Shown here: piece by piece, positions 18,606-28,250 of the stretch
Layout: each line of letters starts with the position of its first letter
Numbering within the stretch: the first letter of the stretch is position 1
NCBI RefSeq assembly: GCF_024195295.1
Contig: NZ_JAMFTH010000001.1
Location: 930,001-994,000, forward strand
DNA length: 64,000 nt
Direction of reading: 5' to 3'
DNA from: Gilvimarinus xylanilyticus
GTDB lineage: Bacteria; Pseudomonadota; Gammaproteobacteria; Pseudomonadales; Cellvibrionaceae
Translations under genes and position numbers: made by a program
The notes under the pieces: model-generated
The model's input: the letters and a program-made list of their open reading frames with translations, nothing else
Databases searched by the model: none
What the model was told of the DNA's origin: nothing

Positions 18606-20447
18606 CTACTCCGTTAAGCTGGGTGTGGTCCAGTCTATCCAAGCTTCAGCCTCGCCGGGCTCGGCTTTGGTAGAGTTCATCACCTCGGTATTGCCGGGCT
18701 CTCCTAATAAAAAGCGCTGCACGTAGGCGGCCAACACCTCTTGCTGGTGGCCCGGAAACTGACAGTGACCATGGCCACCATTTTCCGAGTAGGCAATATT
18801 CTCAGGCGCACCCAGGGCGCGGTAAATCTCTTTAGCGGCCAGAGTACCAATGTAAGCCGCTTTCGGGCCCAGCCAGTCGATATCGTTGTCAATTACCAAC
18901 AGGCCTCGCGGCGCCACCATGCCTATCAGCTGATGGTGATCAAACGGCAGGTGGGTTACCCGGCTGCCAGAGAATGTCTCGCCAAAAGACTCGCGAAACC
19001 AAGGTTGCTCCCCAGCGGCGTGGCCTAAGGTTTGAATGTTATCTCCCGCGTCCGCTTGTGCTTGCGCCGCGCGCCAACTGACTGCGCCACCGGCGCCGGA
19101 TTCCTGCGGAATGGTCAAGGCAATACGCTCATCCATAGCACCAGCCATTAGCGCACCTTTACCGTTGCGCGAACAACCTGTTACGCCTAGGCGCGAAGCG
19201 TCAATTAAACCTTCGGATGACTCTTCCAATACATCGATTAAACGGCTGACGCCCCAGGCCCAGGCTGTCATGGAGCTGGCTGAATGATCGCTCCCATACA
19301 GATCGTAAAACAGACCGGTACCGCGCGATTCAGCCCCGCTTTGAGCACCCACTTCATTGTGATTAAAATTAATAACTGCCACTCCCTGGCTGGATAGGTA
19401 GGCATTATCCAGATTGGAGGCACCCATACCGATAATCGCCGGGTAGGGCGGCTCACCACCGGTTGGCAGGGCAACCGATGCACTGAAGGCAATGTCCGTC
19501 TCTTCGTGAGTGACATTTACATTAATGGCGTCGGCCGCTACGCTACCACTCACGACTTCAGGTTTGTTGGGCTTATTGCCCGCTTCGTAATATTGCACCT
19601 GCCAAAAGGTATCCTGCCGCTGACAGCGCCACTGCTCTTCAGTGGTAATGCGCTCGCCTTCAAGCGTCATAAATGGGTCAGGTAGCTTGTCTATATTGGG
19701 AAGCTCTGAGGCCACGGGTAGCTCGGGCACGGGGCAATCCGCCCCGGTATTTTCGGCGCTGGCAATACCGGGCTCTCCGGGTACGCCGGGTTCAGGCGGT
19801 GGCGGAGGTACAAACTCGCCGTTTTCGGAGTAAATGGCAAATCCGCTTAACGTGCCATTGTCTTGTACCGCTTCAAGCTCAATGGTTAGGGAACCATCAG
19901 AGACGGGGAAGGGAGGGACCTCATAGGTGTAGACACTATCGTGGCCCACCTCGGCAAAAAGGTCTACCTCCGAGAGAATTAAGTCACCCTCTACGGATAA
20001 GTTAAAGGAACGTTCGCCATTGGCTTCCCAGTACATTTCCACAAAGTGCAAGGTGACATCGTAATCGCCGTCAGTCACCGGCACCTCGTAGCGATAGCTG
20101 CCATAGCGCTCGGTTTGAAAAAGCTCGCTACCCTGAGAATTGGAAACTTCGTCCTGGGTTTGGTTTACCGTCCCGGTCGAGGCAAATTGGTCGGCCTGAT
20201 ATTCGACACCATCGTAAATTGCGCTTTCGAATGAACCGGCATTAATAGCCAAAACCAGTTCGCGCACTGCGGTTGAGCTGGAGCTGCTGCTAGACGATAC
20301 AGTGGATGAGCTCTCACTGGAGGAGCTAGAAGAAACTGAACTAGAGGAGGTATCTGAATCGCTGTCGGAGCCGCCGCACCCCACTAAAACACACGACAGT
20401 GCAAGGACGGCCGTCGCGCAATGCGACTGTAAAGGTCGTATTAACAT
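18606..20447 (-). CDS. CE15 glucuronoyl esterase lipoprotein with malectin domain
   Basis: The protein has 613 residues: lipobox LVGC (Cys24), poly-Ser linker (about 30-60), a malectin/CBM57-like carbohydrate-binding domain (about 65-200), a Pro-rich linker and a CE15 alpha/beta-hydrolase (about 235-590). Ser426 sits in GCSRNGKG, Glu449 in PQESGAGG, and His559 or His561 in GGHGHC. The Ser-Glu distance (23) equals that in fungal Cip2. CE15 enzymes cut the ester between lignin alcohols and 4-O-methylglucuronic acid on xylan. The enzyme is probably anchored to the outer membrane. It is convergent with the sugar dehydrogenase. Confidence 0.9.
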   Translation of the reverse strand: MLIRPLQSHCATAVLALSCVLVGCGGSDSDSDTSSSSVSSSSSSESSSTVSSSSSSSSTAVRELVLAINAGSFESAIYDGVEYQADQFASTGTVNQTQDEVSNSQGSELFQTERYGSYRYEVPVTDGDYDVTLHFVEMYWEANGERSFNLSVEGDLILSEVDLFAEVGHDSVYTYEVPPFPVSDGSLTIELEAVQDNGTLSGFAIYSENGEFVPPPPPEPGVPGEPGIASAENTGADCPVPELPVASELPNIDKLPDPFMTLEGERITTEEQWRCQRQDTFWQVQYYEAGNKPNKPEVVSGSVAADAINVNVTHEETDIAFSASVALPTGGEPPYPAIIGMGASNLDNAYLSSQGVAVINFNHNEVGAQSGAESRGTGLFYDLYGSDHSASSMTAWAWGVSRLIDVLEESSEGLIDASRLGVTGCSRNGKGALMAGAMDERIALTIPQESGAGGAVSWRAAQAQADAGDNIQTLGHAAGEQPWFRESFGETFSGSRVTHLPFDHHQLIGMVAPRGLLVIDNDIDWLGPKAAYIGTLAAKEIYRALGAPENIAYSENGGHGHCQFPGHQQEVLAAYVQRFLLGEPGNTEVMNSTKAEPGEAEAWIDWTTPSLTE

Positions 20448-20778
20448 TATTATTCCTTTTGTTGATGAGCTTTCGTTTTACGCTTCATGTAGTCACTAGG
20501 ACCATATCAATGTACTCTAGCATACTAGTTGATGCAAGTATTAATGGTCAGCTAACGCATAAGCTATGGGGAAGCGTAAGACAGAGAAGATCCGCGATGA
20601 CAAAACTGAAGATTTAACCTTGATGGCGAGGCATGAAAAGGAAGCAATGGCTGCGCTAAATCCTTCTGGCAATTATTAATACAATACGATGAATTGGAGG
20701 TCGCGATTACAGAATTAATGCACCGAGTGGCTAATTGAAAATCGATGTGGCGCTTACAAATTGAGGGCTATCGGTCTG
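20448..20778. other. Intergenic region, 331 bp
   Basis: It holds the CE15 promoter and separates it from the trxC remnant. A pseudo-palindrome around a CTAG centre (20512-20525) is present upstream of CE15 and could be an operator. No gene is seen. Confidence 0.4.
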
Positions 20779-21250
20779 TCAATAATTAAGCGTAAGGTTT
20801 GGCCATTGCAATAACTCAGGGTAGGGGAGCGCACCCGTTTGATGGGCGATCACCTCGTCACCGAGCATTACCATTAGTGTAGGAATGCTTAGAATAGAAA
20901 AATGTGCAGAGGCCTGAGGACAGTGCTCGGTGTTTACTTTAATAAACCTTGCCATAGATTAAAGGGTTGCCGCCGCGTGGGCAAACCCGGGGGGCAAAAC
21001 TCTGGCACGGACCGCATCACGAGGCCCAAAAATCGATCACCAAAGGTAACCGTTCACGCTCAGCCCAACGTGTGAACTGAACGTCCGAGACAGCAATAGG
21101 CGCTCCTGAAAATAGCGGACTGCCGCATTCTCCACACTTGGGTGTATCTCTCAAGCGAGTCTCATCTACGCGGTTGGCTGTGGGGCAATAGGCACATAGG
21201 GTTTGGATTTTGGCCGTATCGAGAAGCTCCAAAAGGTTAGTGAATTTCAA
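20779..21250 (-). pseudogene. trxC: Degraded thioredoxin 2 gene
   Basis: The N-terminal 77 codons encode the thioredoxin-2 zinc module (CAYC and CGEC pairs), then PLVIDFWAS followed directly by a stop. The next codons read CGPCQSFAP, so the Trp codon of the WCGPC active site has become TGA. Further on the frame shifts: a different frame reads RFIKVNTEHCPQASAHFSIL, then SIPTLMVMLGDEVIAHQTGA, up to a stop at 20779-20781. Thus one nonsense change and a small internal lesion break a recognisable trxC. Thioredoxin 2 reduces disulfides and is induced in oxidative stress in other bacteria. A functional paralogue elsewhere is likely. Confidence 0.88.
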
Positions 21251-21514
21251 TTATGAGCTAGATTTCAAATCTAAAGTCATTATTTATGAATGACGCACTC
21301 GGTATCGATAACATGTGAGGTGCATCACATAAGGAGCGGGGAAATCAGATGCAGCGCACAGACTAAGGTAAACTTCCGCAAAACAAAACTTTAAGGATAA
21401 AGAGCCGCGCATGACCTAGCCCCCGTCTCGTACCATCCTCTGCTTAAATCAGAATTTTCACCGCTTTACTCGCGGTATGTTTGACCATTAAAACAATTAA
21501 ATGGAGTTATTCGC

Positions 21515-23503
21515 ATGATCCTCAAGCCCTTTACCACACTCCCCTCCAAACCCCTCGGATGCCTGCTTCTCACAATGGCTTTAACCGCCTGTGGCGGAGG
21601 CGGGGGAGGCGGTAGCAGTGCTCCCCCACCGAGTAACACTCAGAGCAGTTCGTCTACCGCGCAGGTATCGTCGACTAGCAGCGAATCACAAAGCTCGGTT
21701 GATCAGTCCAGCGAGAGTTCGTCGGTCACCGAATCAAGTAGTTCTGTGGTGGTGTCAAGTAGCTCGGTCAACAATAGCAGTAGCGAGAACACCAGCTCTT
21801 CCTCTGTATCGTCAACTAACGGCCAGACTTCCAGTACTAGCTCTGTAACAGTGTCCTCGGAACGCTCAAGCTCTAGTAACTCATCGACTAGTTCTCAACA
21901 AAATAGCTCTAGCGAAAGCAGTAGTTCAGAGTCCAGTTCATCTGTCTCCACAAGCTCGTCTAGCTCAAGCTCAGAACAAAGCAGTTCTAGTGAGAGCAGT
22001 TCTTCAGAATCCAGCTCGTCTGTTTCGAGCAGCTCGAGCAGCTCGAGCAGCGAAATGGCAGTTGCGCCCAGTGTTGACGCAGGCGCAGCTCAATCGGTCG
22101 TTATTGGTCAAGATGTTGGCTTCGCGGCAACGGCGAGTGCAGACACTGGTAGCAGTATTGTGAGCTATTTATGGGAGCAGGTTGATGATACTGGCGTAGT
22201 CGCGACTGTCGTGAACGATGGCCAGCTAGAGGCTTCATTTACCGCTCCTAACGTTGTCTTACCCACCGCATTAGTGTTTAAGCTGACGGTAAAAGATGAC
22301 CAAGATTTATCCGCTTCAGACACAGTGACTGTTACCGTTAATCCCGATCCAAATGCTCCTTCACTGCAAGTTGCCTTTCCTCCGCCGGGCGGTATTTATA
22401 TCGCTGAAGACAACAGCAATACTTTGTCTATATTCGGTGAGGTCACAACTCAAGGTGGCGCGGCGCTGAATGCTATTACCATCAAAGGTATCACGCCCGA
22501 GGTTACTGCCACTGTCAATGGTCAGAAGTGGCGCGCCGATAATCTTGCAATACCTACTGATTCATCAGAGATTACATTAACGGTCGAAGCCGAAGATGAT
22601 CAGGGACGAATCTCGCAAGAAAATGTTCAGTTGGCCATTTCAGATGACTACGAGTACTCCTACAGTACTGCAGCGCGAGCCATTTTGTGGGACGAGTCTA
22701 TTGATAAGCTTTGGGTGTTAGGTGCAGACTTCTTAATTAGTGAAACGGAAATTGTTCCCGTTGACCCCCTAACCGGCGTCCGGGGAACCTCTATTCTGAG
22801 CACCCCAATGGCTGCCACACGCATGATCTTTAATGCTGATCAGAGCGGCTTTCTTGTCTCTGGCGCGATTTCAGGCGAGGCGGGAAAGATCCACGCCGTC
22901 GACAAAAGTACTGGGGCCGTTTCGGTGTTATCAAGTGAGACGACGGGCAGTGGGCCCGACCTGCAAACAGGGTCAGCGGGTCTCGCCCTGGATGGAAGCG
23001 ACCTCTATGTGGGCGAGAACAGCTCGAGTGGCTTTTCTGGCTTGATGAGAGTCAATTTGCTTAACGGCGATAGAGAAATATTACTTGAAGCTGTGGATGA
23101 CGATTCGTTGACGTATGCGCTCTCGGACATCGCTTACCATAACAATGAAGTCATTATGGTAAAGAACAGCTTTTCCAACTCACCGGTTTTAGGTTACAAC
23201 CTTAATACTTTGACCGATCGTCAGGTGAATTCATCAGGCTCTCTAATCAGCTCTCGAGGAAGGATAATGCTAGCAGGGGGAGACATTATCGGTGTTTCTA
23301 ACACTACGTCTCTTGTGCGAATTAATGTTTCCAGTGGTGCAGTTTCTAGGGTTTCCAGCAACCTACCACTGACCGGCGGGAACAATATAAAGTATGTTAC
23401 CTACGACAGTGACAGCAAGCTTTTTTATGCCATTACCATGAGAAACGCTATTGTAGTTGTTGACGAAGAGTCCGGACATGTTGTCGGGCTTGCCGGGGAT
23501 TGA
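21515..23503 (+). CDS. Ser-rich lipoprotein with PKD-like domain and predicted beta-propeller
   Basis: The protein has 662 residues: lipobox LTAC (Cys26), a Gly run, a long Ser-rich linker (about 35-185), a PKD/Ig-like domain (about 188-285; VSYLWEQV and LTVKDDQDLSASDTVTVTV), a second Ig-like domain (about 285-375) and a C-terminal region of repeated strand motifs (LWVLGAD, AVDKSTGAVSVL, LYVGENSS) that looks like a beta-propeller. It is probably exposed on the cell surface. No catalytic residues are recognised, so a binding or scaffold role in polysaccharide use is only a guess. A gene-sized gap upstream (264 bp) holds its promoter. Confidence 0.75.
   Translation: MILKPFTTLPSKPLGCLLLTMALTACGGGGGGGSSAPPPSNTQSSSSTAQVSSTSSESQSSVDQSSESSSVTESSSSVVVSSSSVNNSSSENTSSSSVSSTNGQTSSTSSVTVSSERSSSSNSSTSSQQNSSSESSSSESSSSVSTSSSSSSSEQSSSSESSSSESSSSVSSSSSSSSSEMAVAPSVDAGAAQSVVIGQDVGFAATASADTGSSIVSYLWEQVDDTGVVATVVNDGQLEASFTAPNVVLPTALVFKLTVKDDQDLSASDTVTVTVNPDPNAPSLQVAFPPPGGIYIAEDNSNTLSIFGEVTTQGGAALNAITIKGITPEVTATVNGQKWRADNLAIPTDSSEITLTVEAEDDQGRISQENVQLAISDDYEYSYSTAARAILWDESIDKLWVLGADFLISETEIVPVDPLTGVRGTSILSTPMAATRMIFNADQSGFLVSGAISGEAGKIHAVDKSTGAVSVLSSETTGSGPDLQTGSAGLALDGSDLYVGENSSSGFSGLMRVNLLNGDREILLEAVDDDSLTYALSDIAYHNNEVIMVKNSFSNSPVLGYNLNTLTDRQVNSSGSLISSRGRIMLAGGDIIGVSNTTSLVRINVSSGAVSRVSSNLPLTGGNNIKYVTYDSDSKLFYAITMRNAIVVVDEESGHVVGLAGD
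21901..22055 (+). repeat. Tandem imperfect repeat coding Ser/Glu linker
   Basis: Two ~75-base imperfect direct copies encode the same pattern (SSSESSSSESSSSVS, then Ser run, then E). They lie in the linker of the 21515 lipoprotein and can change length by slippage or recombination without shifting frame when units are whole. Confidence 0.7.
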
Positions 23504-23608
23504 TTCAACGAAACCAGGATGTGATGGCGCCTTGGTGCGCCATTACTTCGGTAGAACTACGATCGAGAGTTAGCAACGGCTAACTTAGTTAATTGCCGAT
23601 ACTTTCGA

Positions 23609-23634
23609 CTGAGCCCGCCTTTGTTTGGGCTCAG
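23609..23634. terminator. Hairpin between convergent genes
   Basis: An 8-bp stem (23609-23616 with 23627-23634) has a 10-base loop and lies immediately after the exonuclease stop. A smaller 7-bp hairpin lies at 23524-23543. Neither has a strong U-run, so termination efficiency is uncertain. Confidence 0.5.
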
Positions 23635-23636
23635 CT

Positions 23637-25097
23637 TTACAAATATTTCAGTTTGTCGGTAACAACAATCCGAACTTTAGGCGCGGATTCAAAAACCGCT
23701 TTGACCAAATACCGATACAAATCCCTATCCAACATCGCCGACTCGTCTTGTTTGTCGATTAATACCTGTAAGTCTGGCTCCCCCTGTCCTTTGTGAGACC
23801 CCAGTAGGCACCAGTTATCTATTAAAAACGCGGTATAGGCGTTATCGCCACCTTTTGTGTGCTGATTTTCGATTAAGGCCACAGGGCCGTCGTAGGGCCA
23901 GGCTTTTAGTGCCAGCTTTCCCAGCGCGTCTAACAGGCTGGTATTGTGTTGCAGTCTACTGAATTCACCACAGCACAATCCCTTGCAGCGTTTAATTTGA
24001 TGCCCCATACAGGGGCCACTGATTTTAGTGTTAGTCACGATGACATGATCACATAAACCAAAGGGCTGCGCGTTTTCTACCAACGCATTTTGAGCTTTCT
24101 TTTTAGACGGAAATAAACCGTACATTTTTAACTGCCGGTCTGCATCGCTTACAGGAATGATTACTGGGCGTAAAAGCTGGTCATCTGTTTCATGCAGCTG
24201 GATGGTGTATAAAGTGCTTAATCTTCTAAGTCGGCGGTTGTACAGCGGCTGTTGGGATTTTATTTCCGCCGATTCCAGCAGCAGGGCGCTTAGCTCGCCC
24301 GTGGTGGCCTGGGCTTTGATGTCGCGAATTTGCTGGCACATGGCCATTGCCTTGCCACTGGCTCGGTCGCCGCTAAAGTGCGACATAACACGCTTGCGTA
24401 TGTTGATGCTTTTACCCACATACAGCAGGCTGTCATTGTCGCCGTAAAAATAATAAACACCGGGGCCCTCGGGCAGGGTCTCGATAACGGCCGGATCAAG
24501 CCCAGGTGGCAGGCTGGGGCGCCGGGTTTGTATTTGTACGGCGGCCATAAAATCTTCGCTGTCACGCTCGGAGGCGGCTCGGCACAAGAACTGGTAAGTC
24601 GCTCTGGCATCGGCCAGTGCGCGGTGGCGCTCGTCAACGGCAATACCAAAGCGCTGGATAATAGTCTCTAGGCTGTGGCGCTTATGTTCTGGATAGAGTG
24701 CGCGTGAAAGCTTAACCGTGCACAGGGTTTCCAGTGACAGGGGAAAGCCTAAATCGGCAAAGGCGTTGCGAATAAACCCATAATCAAAACGAACATTGTG
24801 GGCGACAAAGGTTTTACCCTCCAGGCGCTGCCAAATTTGTTTTGCCACCTGCTCAAATTTGGGTGCGTCGGCGACCATCGCATCGGTAATGCCGGTAAGG
24901 CCCTGAATACTGCGGGGTATGGGCACTTGCGGGTTAATCAGGGTAGTCCATTCTCGCACACCCTGGGCGTCGACCTCGACAATACCGATTTCAGTGATGC
25001 GGTCGCGAGTGACGCTGCCGCCGGTGGTTTCCAGATCAACGATCGCAAGCGGTCGATCCAGCCCGGGGAAGACGCTTTGTTTGAGTGGTTCCGACAC
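23637..25097 (-). CDS. DEDDh 3'-5' exonuclease fused to GIY-YIG (UvrC-like) nuclease
   Basis: The protein has 486 residues. The first ~180 form a DnaQ-type exonuclease: IVDLETTGG (Asp21, Glu23), HNVRFDYGF near 100 and HRALADARAT near 160. Then a GIY-YIG domain (about 205-290) has GPGVYYFY and LLYVGKS, as in the UvrC N-terminus and Cho. The C-terminal part has a Cys cluster (CMGHQIKRCKGLCCGE). It could incise and trim DNA at lesions, but no substrate is shown for this type as far as I know. It follows the TonB receptor on the same strand, separated by a strong terminator, so it has its own promoter. Confidence 0.88.
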   Translation of the reverse strand: MSEPLKQSVFPGLDRPLAIVDLETTGGSVTRDRITEIGIVEVDAQGVREWTTLINPQVPIPRSIQGLTGITDAMVADAPKFEQVAKQIWQRLEGKTFVAHNVRFDYGFIRNAFADLGFPLSLETLCTVKLSRALYPEHKRHSLETIIQRFGIAVDERHRALADARATYQFLCRAASERDSEDFMAAVQIQTRRPSLPPGLDPAVIETLPEGPGVYYFYGDNDSLLYVGKSINIRKRVMSHFSGDRASGKAMAMCQQIRDIKAQATTGELSALLLESAEIKSQQPLYNRRLRRLSTLYTIQLHETDDQLLRPVIIPVSDADRQLKMYGLFPSKKKAQNALVENAQPFGLCDHVIVTNTKISGPCMGHQIKRCKGLCCGEFSRLQHNTSLLDALGKLALKAWPYDGPVALIENQHTKGGDNAYTAFLIDNWCLLGSHKGQGEPDLQVLIDKQDESAMLDRDLYRYLVKAVFESAPKVRIVVTDKLKYL

Positions 25098-25178
25098 GGT
25101 AACTCCCGCTAATACAGTATGGTTGTCATACGTTTAGGCATTGTACCGGGATCAAACGGGGGCAGGGGAGATCGCTAT

Positions 25179-25208
25179 AAAAAAGGGGGCCAGATTACCC
25201 TGACCCCC
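25179..25208 (-). terminator. Rho-independent terminator of the TonB receptor gene
   Basis: On the minus strand a 9-bp GC-rich stem (one G-U pair) with a six-base loop is followed by six T. It lies 27 bp after the receptor stop. Confidence 0.92.
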
Positions 25209-25235
25209 AAGCAGCTCCACGAAGGAGAGCACTCA

Positions 25236-28200
25236 CTACAGACGAGCGCGCAGACCTAATGCCAAACGGCGCTCTTGAACACTTAACGAGTAGAAGGAGT
25301 CTTCAAACTGCGAATAGTTGCGATAGTCCGTCTCGGTCAGGTTGATGCCCTGCAAGTAGACGGTGACATTATCGTTAATATCGTAGTTGATGGACGCATC
25401 CAGATAACCCGCAGGCTCACTCCAGTTACCCAAGCTGATAGGCGCCTCGTTGGTGTTTAAACCTGCCTGGCCCTGGAAGATATCGCTGCGCCAGTTATAG
25501 GCGATACGCGAGCTCAGCTTGTCGCCCTGATACCATACAATCAGGTTGGCCTGATGCTCAGAGTTGGACTGCAGCGGGAAGGCATTGCCCTCTAAGTCCA
25601 CGCTGCCGGAGTCGTTGTCCGAGTAAGTGTAGTTGGCCTCAATGCCGGTATTCGACAGAACGCCTGGCAAGAAGGTAAACGCCTGCTTATAGCCCAGCTC
25701 AAAACCCTGCAGATCCGAGGCGGGCACGTTTTGCGTAGTCCAGACGTTCGCGGTGCGACGCACAACGCCGTCCGAGTCTGGGTAGGCTCGCGCCTCTTGC
25801 ATAGACTGGGTAGCGCTTTCAACTTCAATTAAGAAAACGCTGGCGCCCAGAATGCCGCCCTCACCAAAATACCACTCAGTCGACAAGTTGTAGTTGTTGG
25901 CGCGCCACGGGTCGACATAGGGGTTACCCTGGTCATTGCCGCCGCCGGGACTGGTCACCACATTGTAGCTACCGTTTTCGTCGGTCTGGTTGCCGTCTTC
26001 AGTGTAAACCTTGTATTCCTGGTACCACAAAGACTCTCCCGAGCCGATGTTCGCCAGATCGTTGCGCGACATGGTTTCGGCGTAGCCAAAGCGGACAATA
26101 ACGTCCTCGCGGGGGAAGAAGTTAATGTTGAACGAGGGCAACACATCGGTAAACGAGGTTTCGGTGGTTTCGGTGCCCAACGTTTTATACATAATCTGCC
26201 AGCCCTGGGGCTCGCCGTAGGTAGCTGGGTAACCACCGCCGTAGTAGGTGCCTTGTTCGGGAACCGATTGCTGATCGTAGAGTGCATTGACTACTTCGCG
26301 CTTCGTTTCCACCACTTGAACGCCAAAGTTACCTTCGAAGGGGACGCCAAACAGACCTTCATCGTTAGCGAAATTCATCTGAATGTAACCCGAGGTCTCT
26401 TCCTCCACCACTGAGTATGCACGAGACGGATCCACAAAACGCTCAGAGCCCGGATACAAGAACTCCATAAAACCGTCCAAGTCATCCAACTGGTGCGGGT
26501 CCAACGCGGCCACGCCATCGCCCCAACCGCCGAAAGGTCCAAAGTCGTTGTATGAGGTCAGCATATCGCGCAGCTCGTCATAGGGCTCGATACCCAGTTG
26601 AGCATTACCCGCCAAATCGTTCCAGTCGGGGTATTGCTGCCACTTGTAATCGCCGGGCAGGGGTTGGTACCACAAGTCCTCGGGTACATTCGGGTCTTCC
26701 CACGTTGAGTAGTAGCCGGTGGGCGTCATATAGATAAAACGGTCGTTATCGACATCGCGACGGCCATAGCGCACGCCAAATTCCACCGAGGTAAATCCAG
26801 CGGCATCAAATTCATAGGTGCCGTCGGCGCGGGCCACATCCAGAGACGCCTCTTGTTCTACACCGTCGGCAAAAGCCTGGAACAAATTCAGACGGTCGGT
26901 GCTGGACAGATCATCCTCAAACTGAAAGGTGGGGTACTCTTCGCGGTAATCTACCGTTACCCAGAAGGGCTCAACTGGATCATCAATACCATCGTTGTTT
27001 TCGTCTACCCAGTACCACTCGGGGGTCCCTTGCTGGAAGGTCGCGTTTTCGTAGGTTTTTTCCGCGTCGCCGTGGATATAGCGCACCGAGCCGGTAAAGG
27101 GACCGCCGTTATCAAAGGCCAGTTCGATGTTGGCGTTGAGTGATTCGGTGTGGTTTTGGGTGCTGCGGGTGGTGGCCTGAAAATCCGGCGCTTCTACTAC
27201 CGCCACCTGAATCGAGTTGATATCCCGGGCCGGAGTATCGCCCTCGGCGGGTACCGTGGTCTCGTAGCTGGTTTCGGTGCCGGGGCGCAGCACGTCGTAG
27301 GCATCGCTGTTGCTGCCGTTAAACTGGGTTCTTACACCGCGGTCATACTGGTTCATCTTGGTGTAGAACACATCGGTGGTCAGTTCCAGGCTGTCGGAAA
27401 TATCAAACTGGAAGGAGCCGGACATACCTTCGCGTTCGCGCTCCATCACAAAGGCGCTAACGCCGTAGGCGCCGGGTACCAGATAGCGATCATTCAAGTC
27501 GCCGTTGTTGTTCAAATCAAGTGGGTCACCGCCCTGGCCGACAAAGCCTAAGCGCAGATCTTCGCGAATCTGGTAGTTCGCCGAGTTGGAGTTGGTTTGA
27601 AAACCGCCCAAAGTAAAACCAAAGCGATCGCCGTTATAGCCCACCAGACCGTTGACGTTGTAGTTGTCCTCTTCGGTAATAGAGCCCTGAGACACTTCGG
27701 CACCGACAGACGCTGTCCAGCCCTGGTCCAGATTGCGGGGCCGACGGGTCTTGAGGTCAACCACCCCTGAGATACCGCCCACCGCCAGAGAAGCGCTTTG
27801 CGACTTGTACACGTCCACGCCGGAAATCATTGAGGCGGGGATATCCGAATAGTTGGCACCCACATCGGTAATCGACCAGGGGCTCAAAAACTGCTCGCCG
27901 TTTAGGGTGGTCAATACTTGGGGCATCCCGCGAATATTAAGGCTGGTTCCCTCGCCAGCGGTACGCTGTATTTGCACACCGGTTACACGCTGCAGCGAGT
28001 CGGCGATGGTCACATCGGGGAGCTTGCCGATATCTTCGGCGACGATTGAGTCGACGATTATGTCAGAGTTGCGTTTAACGTCTACAGCCGCTTTTTGCGA
28101 TCCGCGAATACCGATTACGACAACTTCTTCAAGCTGAACCAGCGAGTCGTCAGGCGTTTCCTGAGAAATCGCGGGAATACTCGTAAACCCCGTAGATAGC

Positions 28201-28250
28201 GTGGCCACGGTAAGGCTCAGCAGACGTTTTTGACGTGTATATTGCATCAT
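25236..28250 (-). CDS. TonB-dependent receptor, carbohydrate-uptake type
   Basis: The protein has 1004 residues: signal peptide (to about 29), a TonB-box-like stretch LEEVVVIGIRGSQ, plug domain (about 60-170; DIGKLPDVTIADSLQRVTGV), large barrel and terminal LGLRARL. Length and the plug sequence fit the Xanthomonas/Caulobacter-type receptors that import plant oligosaccharides. A LacI-type operator upstream agrees with sugar control. The substrate is not shown; xylan- or pectin-derived sugars are reasonable given the nearby enzymes. Confidence 0.88.
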   Translation of the reverse strand: MMQYTRQKRLLSLTVATLSTGFTSIPAISQETPDDSLVQLEEVVVIGIRGSQKAAVDVKRNSDIIVDSIVAEDIGKLPDVTIADSLQRVTGVQIQRTAGEGTSLNIRGMPQVLTTLNGEQFLSPWSITDVGANYSDIPASMISGVDVYKSQSASLAVGGISGVVDLKTRRPRNLDQGWTASVGAEVSQGSITEEDNYNVNGLVGYNGDRFGFTLGGFQTNSNSANYQIREDLRLGFVGQGGDPLDLNNNGDLNDRYLVPGAYGVSAFVMEREREGMSGSFQFDISDSLELTTDVFYTKMNQYDRGVRTQFNGSNSDAYDVLRPGTETSYETTVPAEGDTPARDINSIQVAVVEAPDFQATTRSTQNHTESLNANIELAFDNGGPFTGSVRYIHGDAEKTYENATFQQGTPEWYWVDENNDGIDDPVEPFWVTVDYREEYPTFQFEDDLSSTDRLNLFQAFADGVEQEASLDVARADGTYEFDAAGFTSVEFGVRYGRRDVDNDRFIYMTPTGYYSTWEDPNVPEDLWYQPLPGDYKWQQYPDWNDLAGNAQLGIEPYDELRDMLTSYNDFGPFGGWGDGVAALDPHQLDDLDGFMEFLYPGSERFVDPSRAYSVVEEETSGYIQMNFANDEGLFGVPFEGNFGVQVVETKREVVNALYDQQSVPEQGTYYGGGYPATYGEPQGWQIMYKTLGTETTETSFTDVLPSFNINFFPREDVIVRFGYAETMSRNDLANIGSGESLWYQEYKVYTEDGNQTDENGSYNVVTSPGGGNDQGNPYVDPWRANNYNLSTEWYFGEGGILGASVFLIEVESATQSMQEARAYPDSDGVVRRTANVWTTQNVPASDLQGFELGYKQAFTFLPGVLSNTGIEANYTYSDNDSGSVDLEGNAFPLQSNSEHQANLIVWYQGDKLSSRIAYNWRSDIFQGQAGLNTNEAPISLGNWSEPAGYLDASINYDINDNVTVYLQGINLTETDYRNYSQFEDSFYSLSVQERRLALGLRARL

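Noticed and set aside
21017-21250. 77-residue frame as a functional small zinc protein
   Set aside because: The following bases continue as a thioredoxin with CGPC and SIPT motifs in broken frames, so a trxC pseudogene explains it better.
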